From assembly GCF_013184985.2 (NCBI RefSeq), contig NZ_CP063418.1:496001-560000 (forward strand): a DNA stretch of 64,000 bases, read 5' to 3'. The stretch comes from Actinomyces faecalis. Lineage in GTDB: Bacteria; Actinomycetota; Actinomycetes; Actinomycetales; Actinomycetaceae. Of the stretch, positions 17,911-27,376 are shown piece after piece. The stretch's first letter is position 1, and each line of letters opens with the position of its first letter. The position numbers and the translations under genes were made by a program. The notes under the pieces are model-generated. The model ran no database searches, was not told the origin of the DNA, and saw nothing but the letters and a program-made list of their open reading frames with translations.

Positions 17911-18906
17911 GTGGATATCGACGCCTTCAGCGTGGCCCACCGTGATCAGTGGGAGCGCCTGGACCGCCTTGTCGCCGCGCCGCGTCTGGACGGTGCCCAG
18001 GTTGACGAGCTCGTCACGCTGTACCGCAGCGCGGCTCGTGACCTGTCGCGGATCCGTACCGGTGCGCCGGACCCGCAGCTGCTGGCAGAGATGTCGACCC
18101 GGGTGGCTGCCGCCCGCGGTCGCGTCAACGGCACCCGCGAGCTGCGAGGCAGCGACCTGAGGCGTTTTGCCACGGCCAGCGTGCCCGCCGCGCTCTACCG
18201 GCTGCGCTGGTGGACGATCGGCGTCACCCTGGTCGAGGTGACGATCGCCGTCGTCGCCGGCCTGTGGACCCTGCGCGATCCAGCCGCCATGGCGGCACTG
18301 GGCAGCCCCTCGGAGCTGGACGCCTACGCGCACCAGTCCTTCGAGTCCTACTACTCCACCTACGCCGCACCGACCTTCGCCTCGATAGTGTGGACCAACA
18401 ACGCCCGGATCGCGGCCCTGAGCGTGGCTGGAGGCATCACGGGAGTGCTTCCCGGCTACATGCTCGTGGCCAACGCCGTCAACGTGGGTCAGGCGGGGGC
18501 CGTCATGGCTGACCACGGCATGCTCGGCCTGTTCCTCGCGCTCATCTCGCCCCACGGCCTGCTGGAGCTGACCTGCATCTTCATCGCCGGTGCAGCAGGG
18601 CTCAAGCTCTTCTGGACGATGCTCGTGCCGGGTCCCCGGCCCCGCTCGGTGGCCCTGGCCCAGGAGGGGCGCGCCCTCATCACCGTCGCGGTGGGGCTGA
18701 CCGCTGCGCTGGCGGTGGCGGGCCTCATCGAGGCCTTCGTGACTCCCGCACCGGTTCCCTGGGCCCTGAAGATCACGGTCGGCGCGCTCGCGCTCGCCGT
18801 GCTGTGGGCCTACACCCTGGGCCTGGGGCGTCGTGCTGTGGCGGCCGGGCACAGTGGTGACCTCGCGGTCGAGGACGCGGGGGAGAGCACGCTTCAGACA
18901 GGCTGA
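17911..18906 (+). CDS. SpoIIM-like (stage II sporulation M family) membrane protein
   Basis: A 331-residue protein. The N-terminal 90 residues are helical and soluble (LDRLVAAPRLDGAQVDELVT). Five or six hydrophobic segments follow, including TNNARIAALSVAGGITGVLP and LFLALISPHGLLELTCIFIA, which is the family hallmark (PHG-x-LE). The start is GTG at 17911. In sporulating Firmicutes SpoIIM remodels septal peptidoglycan. In non-sporulating actinobacteria it belongs to the MoxR/DUF58 cluster and its job is unknown. It converges with the DUF58 gene, five bases apart. Confidence 0.85.
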   Translation: MDIDAFSVAHRDQWERLDRLVAAPRLDGAQVDELVTLYRSAARDLSRIRTGAPDPQLLAEMSTRVAAARGRVNGTRELRGSDLRRFATASVPAALYRLRWWTIGVTLVEVTIAVVAGLWTLRDPAAMAALGSPSELDAYAHQSFESYYSTYAAPTFASIVWTNNARIAALSVAGGITGVLPGYMLVANAVNVGQAGAVMADHGMLGLFLALISPHGLLELTCIFIAGAAGLKLFWTMLVPGPRPRSVALAQEGRALITVAVGLTAALAVAGLIEAFVTPAPVPWALKITVGALALAVLWAYTLGLGRRAVAAGHSGDLAVEDAGESTLQTG

Positions 18907-18911
18907 GACGC

Positions 18912-20204
18912 TCATAGCCGTCCTGCCGCCTTGAGCGCGAGGTAGGAGTCGGCCAGAGCCGGTGCCAGGCCCTCGGCCTGGGCCTCGACCACCTCGATGC
19001 CGGCGCGACGCAGCCGCTCGCGCGAGACCTGGAGGTCGGCCAGGTCCCGCTCGGCCGCAGCCGCCACGTAGACCGTCTCGCCGTCCTCGCGCTGGCGGCG
19101 CAGCTGCTCCAGCTCAGGGTCTGAGGCTGAGGCGAGCAGGACCGTGTGCTCGCGGGCGAGCGTACCCAGCGCACGCAGCATCCCGGCGTCAGTGCCGGCG
19201 CCGTCCAGCGCGGTCAGCACGACGACGAGGGCGTGCTGCGACAGGATCGAGCCAACAGCCTGAGCCATCGCCGTCCAGTCGGTCTCGCTCAGCTCGGGCG
19301 TCACCGGTGCGAGCGCGTCGGCCAGCGTGCTCATCAGGGCAGGCCCGGACTGGCCGCGGACCTGGACCCCTGTGCGCTCGCTCATCGTGAGCACGTCTAC
19401 GCGGTCGCCGGCCTTGGAGGCCAGCGCGCTGAGCAGCAGGCAGGCCTCGATCTGAGCGTCCAGACGAGGCTCGTCGCCCAGACGGGCCGCTGAGAGCCTG
19501 CCGGTGTCGACGACGAGGAGGACCCGGCGGTCACGCTCCGGGCGCCAGGTGCGCACGACGACCTCGCCGCGCCGGGCCGTGGACCGCCAGTCGATGGACC
19601 GCACGTCGTCGCCGACCACGTACTCGCGCAGCGAGTCGAACTCGGTCCCTGCGCCACGCACCATGACGGCGCTGCGCCCGTCCATCTCCCGGAGCCGGGC
19701 CAGCCGGCTAGGTAGGTGACGCCGCGAGGAGAAGGCCGGCAGCACGCGCACCCGGGCCGGACAGTGCAGGGAGGCCTGACGCCCTGCCAGCCCCAGCGGA
19801 CCCCTGGAGCGGACGGTGACGAGGTCCGCCCTACGGTCACCGCGACGGGTGGGGGTCAGCACGGTGCGATGACGGCGTCGCTCGCCGGCCGGCACCTCCA
19901 TGCGCGCACGCTCGTGGCTGGCTCCGGCGGAGGGGGGCCAGGCGTCACGTACCTCCAGGTGAGCCCGAACGTGACCGGTGTTGGCAAGCGTGAGGGTCGT
20001 CGTCGTCGACTCACCCAGCCGGACGGATCGGGCGACTGCCCGCTCGACCCGCAGGCTGCGCGGTGAGGCGGCGCAGAGCACGTCGATGAGCACGAGCAGA
20101 CCCACCAGGACGCACCAGCCGACCACGGTCAGCGGCCGGGGGGCGAGCAGGACCGCGATGCAGCCCAGCGCCGTCGCCCACACGCTGCGGGTGGTCAGGT
20201 ACAT
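18912..20204 (-). CDS. DUF58 protein (MoxR partner)
   Basis: A 430-residue protein with two membrane segments at the N-terminus (residues about 8-45), then a beta-rich region. The DUF58 signature EFDSLREYVVGDDVRSIDWR occurs near residue 190. A von Willebrand A-like domain follows (RRVLLVVDTGRLSAA with a degenerate MIDAS). DUF58 proteins are thought to be clients or adaptors of MoxR AAA+ ATPases. It lies 42 bases downstream of the moxR-like gene, in the same operon. Confidence 0.85.
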   Translation of the reverse strand: MYLTTRSVWATALGCIAVLLAPRPLTVVGWCVLVGLLVLIDVLCAASPRSLRVERAVARSVRLGESTTTTLTLANTGHVRAHLEVRDAWPPSAGASHERARMEVPAGERRRHRTVLTPTRRGDRRADLVTVRSRGPLGLAGRQASLHCPARVRVLPAFSSRRHLPSRLARLREMDGRSAVMVRGAGTEFDSLREYVVGDDVRSIDWRSTARRGEVVVRTWRPERDRRVLLVVDTGRLSAARLGDEPRLDAQIEACLLLSALASKAGDRVDVLTMSERTGVQVRGQSGPALMSTLADALAPVTPELSETDWTAMAQAVGSILSQHALVVVLTALDGAGTDAGMLRALGTLAREHTVLLASASDPELEQLRRQREDGETVYVAAAAERDLADLQVSRERLRRAGIEVVEAQAEGLAPALADSYLALKAAGRL

Positions 20205-20246
20205 CGCTCCTCCTGTAGGACTGGTCGACGTGGTCAGGGCGGAAGG

Positions 20247-21281
20247 TCAGCGCGGCACGGGGACGGCGCGCAGGACGCCGGAGATGACGGACTCGGTGGT
20301 CACGCCCTCCATCTCCGCCTCGGCCCGCAGCTGGACGCGGTGACGCAGGGCCGGGACCGCCAGCGCCTTGACGTCGTCCGGGGTCACGAAGGACCGCCCG
20401 GACAGCCACGCCCAGGCTCGCGCTGCCGCCAGGAGCGCCGTCGCCCCGCGCGGGGACACGCCCAGCGCCAGGCTGGGGGCCTGACGGGTGGCTCGCACGA
20501 GGTCGACGACGTAGGCCAGCAGCTCGGGGGAGGCGCCGACCGTGCGGACCTGCTCACGAGCCTCGGCGAGGTCGTCCGGTGAGGCGACGGCCTGCAGCCC
20601 GGCTGCCACCAGGTCACGGGGATCGAACCCGGAGGCATGCCGGGTCAGGACCTCGACCTCCTGGGCGCGCTCGGGAAGCGGCAGGACGAGCTTGAGCAGG
20701 AAGCGGTCGAGCTGCGCCTCCGGCAGGGGGTAGGTGCCCTCGTACTCCACGGGGTTCTGGGTGGCGACCACCATGAAGGGGTCGGGAAGGTGCCGGGGTG
20801 CGCCGTCGATCGAGACCTGCCGCTCCTCCATGGCCTCAAGCAGCGCGGCCTGGGTCTTGGGCGGGGTTCGGTTGATCTCGTCAGCCAGGAGCAGGTTGGT
20901 GAAGACCGGTCCCGGGCGGAAGGAGAACTCGGCCGTGCGGGCGTCGTAGACGAGGGAGCCGGTGACGTCGCCAGGCATGAGGTCCGGGGTGAACTGGACG
21001 CGCTTGGTCTCCACGTCCATGGCCTGGGCAAGGCTGCGCACGAGCAGGGTCTTGGCGACACCGGGCACGCCCTCCAGCAGGACGTGCCCGCCGGCGAGCA
21101 TGGCGATGACCAGGCCGGTGACGGCGGCGTCCTGGCCCACCACGGCCTTGCTCATCTCTGAGCGCAGCGCGACCAGGCGCTCGCGCGGGTCTCGCGGGTG
21201 CTCGTGAGCCTGGTCCTGTGGCGAGGAGGCAGGAGTGGTGGGGTCCGAGGGCGTCAGGCCGTAGGAGCTGGAAGCTGTCAT
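20247..21281 (-). CDS. MoxR family AAA+ ATPase
   Basis: A 344-residue AAA+ protein with Walker A LLEGVPGVAKTLL, Walker B NLLLADEINRTPPKTQ, sensor 1 VVATQNPVEYEGTYPLPEAQ and sensor 2 LGVSPRGATALL. The family acts as a chaperone-like ATPase for assembly or metal loading of partner proteins, often with VWA/DUF58 partners. The ATG at 21281 overlaps the stop of the DUF4350 gene (four bases), so MoxR is coupled to the upstream membrane proteins. Confidence 0.9.
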   Translation of the reverse strand: MTASSSYGLTPSDPTTPASSPQDQAHEHPRDPRERLVALRSEMSKAVVGQDAAVTGLVIAMLAGGHVLLEGVPGVAKTLLVRSLAQAMDVETKRVQFTPDLMPGDVTGSLVYDARTAEFSFRPGPVFTNLLLADEINRTPPKTQAALLEAMEERQVSIDGAPRHLPDPFMVVATQNPVEYEGTYPLPEAQLDRFLLKLVLPLPERAQEVEVLTRHASGFDPRDLVAAGLQAVASPDDLAEAREQVRTVGASPELLAYVVDLVRATRQAPSLALGVSPRGATALLAAARAWAWLSGRSFVTPDDVKALAVPALRHRVQLRAEAEMEGVTTESVISGVLRAVPVPR

Positions 21282-22519
21282 CGTTGGGAGACCTCGTTCT
21301 CGATGCGGTCAAGATGGGTGGCTAGGTCCGCCAGGGACCTGTTGCTGTCTGGGGTCGGGCCGTACAGGAGGTGCGCGATCGCGCGCTCCGGGTACCCGGT
21401 GGCTGCCGCGACCGCCTGGGTCAGGGCGCCGGCGTCGGCTGAGGCCGGCACCCCCAGGCGGTGCCCGAGCCGGCGGGCGGTACCGGCGCGTAGCGCCCTG
21501 GCCGCACGACGTCGGTCCTTGGCCTGGCGGTAGAGACGGCCTCGGCCCCGGGTCGTCTCGGTGGCCCGCACCAGGACGGGCAGGTCCTCGGCAACGAGGC
21601 GACCGAACCGACGGCCCCGTACCAGGGCGAGCACACCGAGCGCGATCAGCGCCTGCAGCCCCGCGACGGAGAACCAGGCCGGTACGGCACGCGGGTTCCA
21701 CACCGAGGTCGGCACGTGCTGGGAGCCGTCCAGCCACAGCAGTGTCTCGTGGTGGCCCAGCGCACGCACGCTCAGCGCCGCGTTGCCGGCAGTGGTGAGC
21801 TGGTTGTTGGTCGCGACCGAGGCGTCCGCGATCACTCTCAGCGTCCCTCCGCCGGACAGGGGAGCGACGACGTAGGAGTAGCCGCCGGTGTCCTCGACAG
21901 GGAAGCAGGTAACCACCTCGCCGGAGGCGGCGCCCGGGGCGCTGCTGCTGACTCCGACGGATCCCTTGCTCCCTTGCAGCGTCCGGGCGGCCTGGGCGTC
22001 GGGGTCAGCGCACTGTGGTGTGAGGAGCCTGTCCGGGCCGGCGGAGGCGCCGCTGGGGACCAGGTCGGTCAGTCCCGTCAGGTCCTCGTAGGTCGAGCCG
22101 ATGACCGTGACGTCAGCGCCGCTGGCGGCCAGGGCGCTACGCTCGGCCTCCGTGAGGCTACCGGGGTGGATGAGGGCGACCGTCACCTGCGGCCCCTGAG
22201 CGGAGCCACGGTCCGTCACGAGGCTCACGGCCTCGTGGACCGAGCTCGCCTTCCGGACGTCGACTCCCTGGTCGCGAAGAAGGGCTGCCAGGGCCTGAGC
22301 GCCCGTGCCCCGGGGGTTGTCGACGGCCAGCGGCGTGCTGGAGACCGGCGGGCGCAGGAGAGCGGTAGCCAGCGTCACGCCGAGAAAGACAGCCAGGGTC
22401 ATCAGGAGCGGACGCCAGCGCCGCAGCCGGGCGCCCATGCGCTCCCCAGCCACCTGGTCGCTGGAAGGGGCGGCTGTGGTGGGGGTACCGGCAGGGGCCG
22501 GGGGCGTCGTCGTGCTCAC
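21278..22519 (-). CDS. DUF4350 membrane protein
   Basis: A 413-residue protein. One membrane segment lies near residue 40 (LLMTLAVFLGVTLATALL), an extracytoplasmic DUF4350 region follows (STPLAVDNPRGTGAQALAAL and a GATase-like fold), and a second segment lies near residue 290 (WFSVAGLQALIALGVLALV) before an Arg-rich cytoplasmic tail. The start is put at GTG 22519 because it overlaps the DUF4129 stop (GTGA); codons open to 22585 are probably not used. It sits in the MoxR operon as in other actinobacteria. Function unknown. Confidence 0.8.
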   Translation of the reverse strand: MSTTTPPAPAGTPTTAAPSSDQVAGERMGARLRRWRPLLMTLAVFLGVTLATALLRPPVSSTPLAVDNPRGTGAQALAALLRDQGVDVRKASSVHEAVSLVTDRGSAQGPQVTVALIHPGSLTEAERSALAASGADVTVIGSTYEDLTGLTDLVPSGASAGPDRLLTPQCADPDAQAARTLQGSKGSVGVSSSAPGAASGEVVTCFPVEDTGGYSYVVAPLSGGGTLRVIADASVATNNQLTTAGNAALSVRALGHHETLLWLDGSQHVPTSVWNPRAVPAWFSVAGLQALIALGVLALVRGRRFGRLVAEDLPVLVRATETTRGRGRLYRQAKDRRRAARALRAGTARRLGHRLGVPASADAGALTQAVAAATGYPERAIAHLLYGPTPDSNRSLADLATHLDRIENEVSQR

Positions 22520-23175
22520 GAGACAGCCTCCCTGGCCGAGGCAGGACGAACCTGAGCGATGTCGCTCGCCAGCTGCCGCATCCACTCGTCCTGGGCGGCG
22601 GTGGAGACCACCTCGCCGTAACGCACCGAGTCGAACAGGTCAGCAGCCCTGCTCAGCTCAGGTCCTAGGGACCCCAGGGCCGCTACGGAGACCGCTGCGG
22701 CCTCGTGCGCCGTCATCCCGGGGTAGTCCTCAATGAGGCCGCGCTCGTCCAGGGAACGGATGATGGCACGGAAGCGCTCGACGACGGCGGTCGTCCAGTC
22801 GCCCGCCTGGGCGGCCTCGTTGGCGGCCCGGGTCAGCGTGGCCGCGTCGCGCTCGTCGTCGAACAGGGACGCGCTCGCGCGCCGTGAGCGGCTGGCGAGG
22901 GTGAACCGTCTCGCCAGGAGGATCAGCAGCGCCAGCAGGACCGCGACGGCGAGAGCCACGATGAGGAAGGACAGCCAGGCTGGCGCACCGGGGACGACCT
23001 GGCTGAGCCTGAGGTGCTCGACGAGCCACTCCCAGACCTGGGCCAGCAGGCTGGGGCGCTCGTGGTAGACGGGCTTGGACAGCTCCCGGACAGCAGCCTG
23101 ACGCGCCTCCTCGGCCTCAGGAGTCGCAGGTACGTCAGCGGCGAGCGCGTGTGCGAGCACGAGCGGGGACGTCAT
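22516..23175 (-). CDS. DUF4129 membrane protein
   Basis: A 219-residue protein with an N-terminal segment, one central membrane helix (LSFLIVALAVAVLLALLILL, residues about 68-87) and a cytoplasmic DUF4129 domain (GDWTTAVVERFRAIIRSLDE; GMTAHEAA; FDSVRYGEVV). DUF4129 is often the C-terminal part of transglutaminase-like proteins; here it stands alone within the MoxR/DUF58 operon. It overlaps DUF4350 by four bases. Confidence 0.8.
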   Translation of the reverse strand: MTSPLVLAHALAADVPATPEAEEARQAAVRELSKPVYHERPSLLAQVWEWLVEHLRLSQVVPGAPAWLSFLIVALAVAVLLALLILLARRFTLASRSRRASASLFDDERDAATLTRAANEAAQAGDWTTAVVERFRAIIRSLDERGLIEDYPGMTAHEAAAVSVAALGSLGPELSRAADLFDSVRYGEVVSTAAQDEWMRQLASDIAQVRPASAREAVS

Positions 23176-23199
23176 GGCAGTCCGGTTCCGGGTGGCGGC

Positions 23200-24468
23200 T
23201 CAGGCGGCTGCAGCCTGGCGCAGCTCGACGTCCAGGCCCTCTCGGCGCATGCGCAGGTCGATGTAGGTCAGGGCCGTCACGGCTGCGGAGAAGGGCATGA
23301 CGACGGCGCTGAGCAGGGCCCCGAGAAGCGCCGACAGCGCGGTGAGAAGGGCGAAGGCGCCCAGGACGGTGCCGAGGACGGTCGTGAGGGTCCCGACCAC
23401 CCCGCTGACGACGGACAGCGCCACGTTGGCGATGATCGCCGCCAGGGCGAGCACGCCGAGAACCCGCCAGAAACCCTGACGTGTCAGCTCCCACGAACGA
23501 CTGATCGCCGTGATGACCCCGACGTTCTCCAGGACGAGTACGGCCGGGGCCATGGACACGCGCACCCACAGGAAGACTGTGGCGGCCAGGGTCGCCAGCG
23601 TCATGATGACGATCGCCAGCACAGCGAGCACGGTCGTGCCGGTCGAGCGCGAGGCTCCCGCGCTGCCGAACATCCCGAACGCCGCCAGGATCGTGACAGT
23701 CGAGCCGACGGCGAGCACTCCGTAGACGATGAATGAGGTCAGCAGCGACTGGCAGATCAGGGCCCACACGCGTGAGCGGGTGCGCTGCCAGACCTCGCCG
23801 GGGGTGGCCAGCCGGCCTAGGACCGAGCGGGAGACCACGACGATGAGCAGGCCGGTCAGCACCGTGCCAGCCAGGGACATCATGACCGCTGTGACCACGG
23901 AGCCAGCCACGGACCCGAGCGTGAACACCGGGGACAGTCCCGCCGCGGCCTCGGAGCCGTCTGCAGCCAGGGAGTCAAGATCGGACGCGGACAGCGACAG
24001 CAACGAGTCCAGCTGGCGCGAGGAGAGGAAGGTCAGCAGGGCCGAGAGCACCCCGAGCACGGACATCACCACGAGCGCAGGGACGAACATCGCCCTGGGA
24101 TTGGCTCGCAGCGACTCGAAGGCGCCGGTGATGATCTCGCCGATGCTCAGGGGGCGCAGCGGCACGATGCCGGGTTTGGGAGCCAGGAGGAAGCCTCCGG
24201 GGCCCGAGGTGCCGGGCGCGCCGTACGGGTTGCCTGAGCCGCCGTACCACTGCTGCCCCGTAGCGGCTGCGTCCTGGACCTGACCGTAGGTGTAGCCGGG
24301 CTGGCCGGGCTCTGGCTGGACAGGCCGGCCAGCAGGCACCGTGCCGTAGGTGCCGAAACGAGGCTGAGGACGTGGAGAGGACTGGGGCTCCTGCTGTGAG
24401 GGCTCCCGGTTCTCCTCCTCGCCGGTACCGGCCGACGGTGACTGCCACGGAGTCTGGTCACTGGTCAT
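23200..24468 (-). CDS. Multi-pass membrane protein, GlpQ-membrane-domain-like
   Basis: A 422-residue protein. The first 110 residues are disordered and Pro/Gln/Gly-rich. Next comes GIVPLRPLSIGEIITGAFES, the conserved lead-in of the 'glycerophosphoryl diester phosphodiesterase membrane domain' family, then six hydrophobic segments. The catalytic phosphodiesterase domain itself is absent, so no enzymatic role is implied. The start at 24468 is the first Met before the disordered region; longer ORFs upstream belong to the antisense of mtrA. It is the first gene of the MoxR operon. Confidence 0.75.
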   Translation of the reverse strand: MTSDQTPWQSPSAGTGEEENREPSQQEPQSSPRPQPRFGTYGTVPAGRPVQPEPGQPGYTYGQVQDAAATGQQWYGGSGNPYGAPGTSGPGGFLLAPKPGIVPLRPLSIGEIITGAFESLRANPRAMFVPALVVMSVLGVLSALLTFLSSRQLDSLLSLSASDLDSLAADGSEAAAGLSPVFTLGSVAGSVVTAVMMSLAGTVLTGLLIVVVSRSVLGRLATPGEVWQRTRSRVWALICQSLLTSFIVYGVLAVGSTVTILAAFGMFGSAGASRSTGTTVLAVLAIVIMTLATLAATVFLWVRVSMAPAVLVLENVGVITAISRSWELTRQGFWRVLGVLALAAIIANVALSVVSGVVGTLTTVLGTVLGAFALLTALSALLGALLSAVVMPFSAAVTALTYIDLRMRREGLDVELRQAAAA

Positions 24469-24627
24469 GGCCACATGCTCGCACGTGGTCCGCCTGCTCG
24501 CCCTCCGCCCACAGGAGGAGTTCCTTGCCCGCTCCGGCCGCGCCCAGGGATGAGGAGGACTGGTCCTGACGGTCCTGACACGGGAAACCGGCTGTGGGAT
24601 CGGCGTGGGCGTGCCAGGATATGAGGC

Positions 24628-25311
24628 ATGACGACCCGGATCCTCGTCGTCGATGACGACGCCGCCCTGGCAGAGATGATCGGCATCATGCTCGAGTCCG
24701 AGCACTATGAGCCCTTCTTCTGCGCTGACGGTGCCCAGGCGCTGAGCCGCTTCCGCGAGGTCCGACCGCATCTGGTCCTCCTCGACCTCATGCTGCCAGG
24801 GCTGGACGGGGTCGAGATCTGCCGACTCGTCCGCGCCGAGTCTGACGTCCCTGTCATCATGCTCACCGCCCGTACCGACACCCAGGACGTCGTGGCCGGG
24901 CTGGAGGCCGGGGCGGACGACTACGTGACCAAGCCTTTCAAGTCCAAGGAGCTGCTGGCTCGGGTGCGTACGCGGCTGCGCCGCGGGACCGAGGCCGGGG
25001 CCGTGGAGCACGTGCGGGTGGGCGACGTCGACATCGACGTCCTGGGCCACCGCGTGACCCGCGACGGGGCCGTCATCGCGCTCACGCCCCTGGAGTTCGA
25101 CCTCCTCCTGACCCTGGCCCGGACACCGTCCAAGGCCTTCTCGCGCGAGGAGCTGCTGGCCCGGGTGTGGGGCTATCAGCACGCCGCTGACACGCGGCTG
25201 GTCAACGTCCACGTCCAGCGCCTGCGTTCCAAGGTCGAGCGGGATCCTGAGCACCCCGTCATCGTCGTCACCGTGCGCGGCGTGGGGTACCGGGCTGGCG
25301 ACCCCAGGTGA
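24628..25311 (+). CDS. mtrA: Response regulator MtrA
   Basis: A 227-residue OmpR-type regulator. The receiver domain has D9-D11 and phosphorylation site D53 (LVLLDLMLPG), with T and K switch residues (IMLTARTD, YVTKPFK). The winged-helix domain ends VVTVRGVGYRAGDPR. Very close similarity to MtrA of mycobacteria and corynebacteria, and coupling to mtrB (GTGA overlap), fix the name. MtrA controls cell-wall hydrolases, division and osmotic genes. The 159 bases upstream are shared with the divergent membrane-protein gene. Confidence 0.93.
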   Translation: MTTRILVVDDDAALAEMIGIMLESEHYEPFFCADGAQALSRFREVRPHLVLLDLMLPGLDGVEICRLVRAESDVPVIMLTARTDTQDVVAGLEAGADDYVTKPFKSKELLARVRTRLRRGTEAGAVEHVRVGDVDIDVLGHRVTRDGAVIALTPLEFDLLLTLARTPSKAFSREELLARVWGYQHAADTRLVNVHVQRLRSKVERDPEHPVIVVTVRGVGYRAGDPR

Positions 25312-27266
25312 GCGGGAGGCAGCCGGCTGCGTCCGCTGTGAGCCCAGCAACGCCGTCGCAGTCCGCTGGCCGCCGGCACCTGCCTGACTGGTGCAACCCG
25401 GTGCGGGTGGTGCGACGCAGCCTGCCGGCCAGGATGGCCCTGTCCGCCCTGACCGGCGGCATCGTCCTCATCATCCTGCTCGTCCTCGTGGTCTCGGCCA
25501 TGATCCGTGACGACGTCTACGCCGAGAGGCGAGGGTTCCTGCTGCTTGACGCGCGCATGCGTACCACGAGCGTCCAGACCGAGCTGGACCTCCTGGACGG
25601 CGCGACTCCCGAGGACCTGACGGCTGCGGCCCAGCAGATCGTCGACCGTCTCGGGCAGGGGCCGGGCAACGTGAGAAGGATGGGGGTCGCGCTGGTACGC
25701 AACCGTGACGCCGCCGGTGAGGCCTCGATCGGTGGCCTGGCCTCGGACGAGCGCCTGCTGTCCCTCATCAGCCAGGACCTGTCTGCCGAGCTGGTCGGTG
25801 CGGCGGACGGCGCACAGGCCTGGAGGCAGGTCGCCCTGCCTGACCCGGGCGGAACGGTCCCCGGCGTCGTCATCGGCTCCCGGGTGACACTGCCTCAGGC
25901 CGGCGCCTACGACCTCTACCTCTTCTACAGCCTGTCCCCGGAGCAGCGTCTGGTCAGCCTGACCACACGTAGCATCGTGCTGGCTGCCACCGCCTTCCTG
26001 CTCATGCTCGTCATGGCTGTGTGGGTCCTGGCCTGGCGCGTGCTGCTGCCGATCCGCCGGACCTCGGAGGCGGCCAGACGCCTGACTGACGGCCACCTCG
26101 ACGAGCGGGTCAAGGTCAGCGGCGAGGACGAGATCGCCTCCCTGGGGCGCGCCTTCAACGAGATGGCTGACTCCCTGGAGCACCAGATCGACAGCTGGGA
26201 GCGCCTGTCCGCTGTGCAGCGTCTGTTCGTCACCGACGTCTCACACGAGCTGCGCACGCCGCTGACCTCGATCGGCCTGGCGGCGGAGCAGCTGGAGGAG
26301 GCACGTGACGAGATCACCTCTCCCCTGGCCCGACGCAGCCTGGACGTCCTGGTCTCGGAGACCTCGCGACTGCGCCGGCTCTTTGACGACCTGCTGACGA
26401 TCTCCCGGGTGGACTCCGGCAAGGTCCAGCTCTCCGCCGTCGAGCAGGACCTGGGGCTCCTGGTCTCCTCCGTGGTCCAGGACACTGCCACCCACATCGA
26501 CCGCATGGGGGCGCAGGTCCGCCTCGACCGCCCTGTCCAGCCGGTGATTGCGCAGATGGACACGGTGCGGGTGGAGAGAATCGTGCGCAACCTGCTGCTC
26601 AACGCCCTTGAGCACGCCGAGGGCACACGGATCGACCTCACGGTGGCTGGCGACGAGGTCGCGGTGGCGGTACGGGTGCGCGACCACGGGGTCGGGATGA
26701 CCCCGGAGGTGGCACGCAAGGTCTTTGACCGCTTCTACCGTGCCGACATCTCACGCAAGCGCACGCTGGGAGGCTCCGGGCTGGGCCTGTCGATCGCCAG
26801 TGAGGACGCCTCTCTGCACGGCGGGTCGCTGGAGGCCTGGGGGTGGCCGGGTGAGGGGGCGTCCTTCCTCCTGACACTGCCACGACGACTGGGCGAGGAG
26901 GGGACTCCCGGGGACCTGCGGGGGCACCGGCCGCTGCCGGTGGTGCCCGACGACGTCCCGGAGGTTGCACGCTACGTCCCCACCAGCGGGACCCTAGGCG
27001 CCCCCGGGCCGGCCGTTCTGCCAGCCGCACCGGTGACACGGCGCTCCAGTGAGCTGGCGGTCGAGGTCCCGGCGCCCGGCAGACAGGACGCTGCCAGTGC
27101 GGCAGGGACCAGTGAGGCCGCGGGGGAGGCGGCTCTGCCGCCGAGCGTGCGTCGCCTGCACCGGATGCGTCAGGGCGCTCGCGGTACAGGGGCCGGTAGC
27201 GGTGTCACGGTCCACGGCCCGGATGAGCCGCCCTCCGGACGGACCCCGGCTGAGGCTGAGGACTGA
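25308..27266 (+). CDS. mtrB: Sensor histidine kinase MtrB
   Basis: A 652-residue kinase. Membrane segments lie at about 45-65 and 223-243, flanking an extracytoplasmic sensor. A HAMP domain follows, then the phosphoacceptor H313 (VTDVSHELRTPLTSI), the N box (NLLLNALEHA) and the G boxes (RDHGVGMTPE, GGSGLGLSIA). A further 120 residues after the ATPase are Pro/Ala-rich and poorly ordered. The start is GTG overlapping the mtrA stop. In most relatives lpqB, a lipoprotein that modulates MtrB, follows; here a terminator follows instead. Confidence 0.92.
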   Translation: MSGRQPAASAVSPATPSQSAGRRHLPDWCNPVRVVRRSLPARMALSALTGGIVLIILLVLVVSAMIRDDVYAERRGFLLLDARMRTTSVQTELDLLDGATPEDLTAAAQQIVDRLGQGPGNVRRMGVALVRNRDAAGEASIGGLASDERLLSLISQDLSAELVGAADGAQAWRQVALPDPGGTVPGVVIGSRVTLPQAGAYDLYLFYSLSPEQRLVSLTTRSIVLAATAFLLMLVMAVWVLAWRVLLPIRRTSEAARRLTDGHLDERVKVSGEDEIASLGRAFNEMADSLEHQIDSWERLSAVQRLFVTDVSHELRTPLTSIGLAAEQLEEARDEITSPLARRSLDVLVSETSRLRRLFDDLLTISRVDSGKVQLSAVEQDLGLLVSSVVQDTATHIDRMGAQVRLDRPVQPVIAQMDTVRVERIVRNLLLNALEHAEGTRIDLTVAGDEVAVAVRVRDHGVGMTPEVARKVFDRFYRADISRKRTLGGSGLGLSIASEDASLHGGSLEAWGWPGEGASFLLTLPRRLGEEGTPGDLRGHRPLPVVPDDVPEVARYVPTSGTLGAPGPAVLPAAPVTRRSSELAVEVPAPGRQDAASAAGTSEAAGEAALPPSVRRLHRMRQGARGTGAGSGVTVHGPDEPPSGRTPAEAED

Positions 27267-27307
27267 GGCTGAGAGCCGAGCCGGCGACGCGCGAGCGGGA
27301 GAGGCAC

Positions 27308-27349
27308 GGACGGGGGCGGCGCCGGTGATGACCGACGCCGCCCCCGTCC
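27308..27349. terminator. Bidirectional terminator between mtrB and hpf
   Basis: Perfect 14-bp arms (27308-27321, GGACGGGGGCGGCG, with 27336-27349) and a 14-base loop. It sits between the convergent stops of mtrB (27266) and hpf (27377). Confidence 0.8.
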
Positions 27350-27376
27350 TCGGTGAGAGACAGCCGTGGGGCGTGC

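Noticed and set aside
17911..18906. Evidence for sporulation from the SpoIIM-like gene
   Set aside because: The family is common in non-sporulating actinobacteria within MoxR clusters; no other sporulation gene is present.
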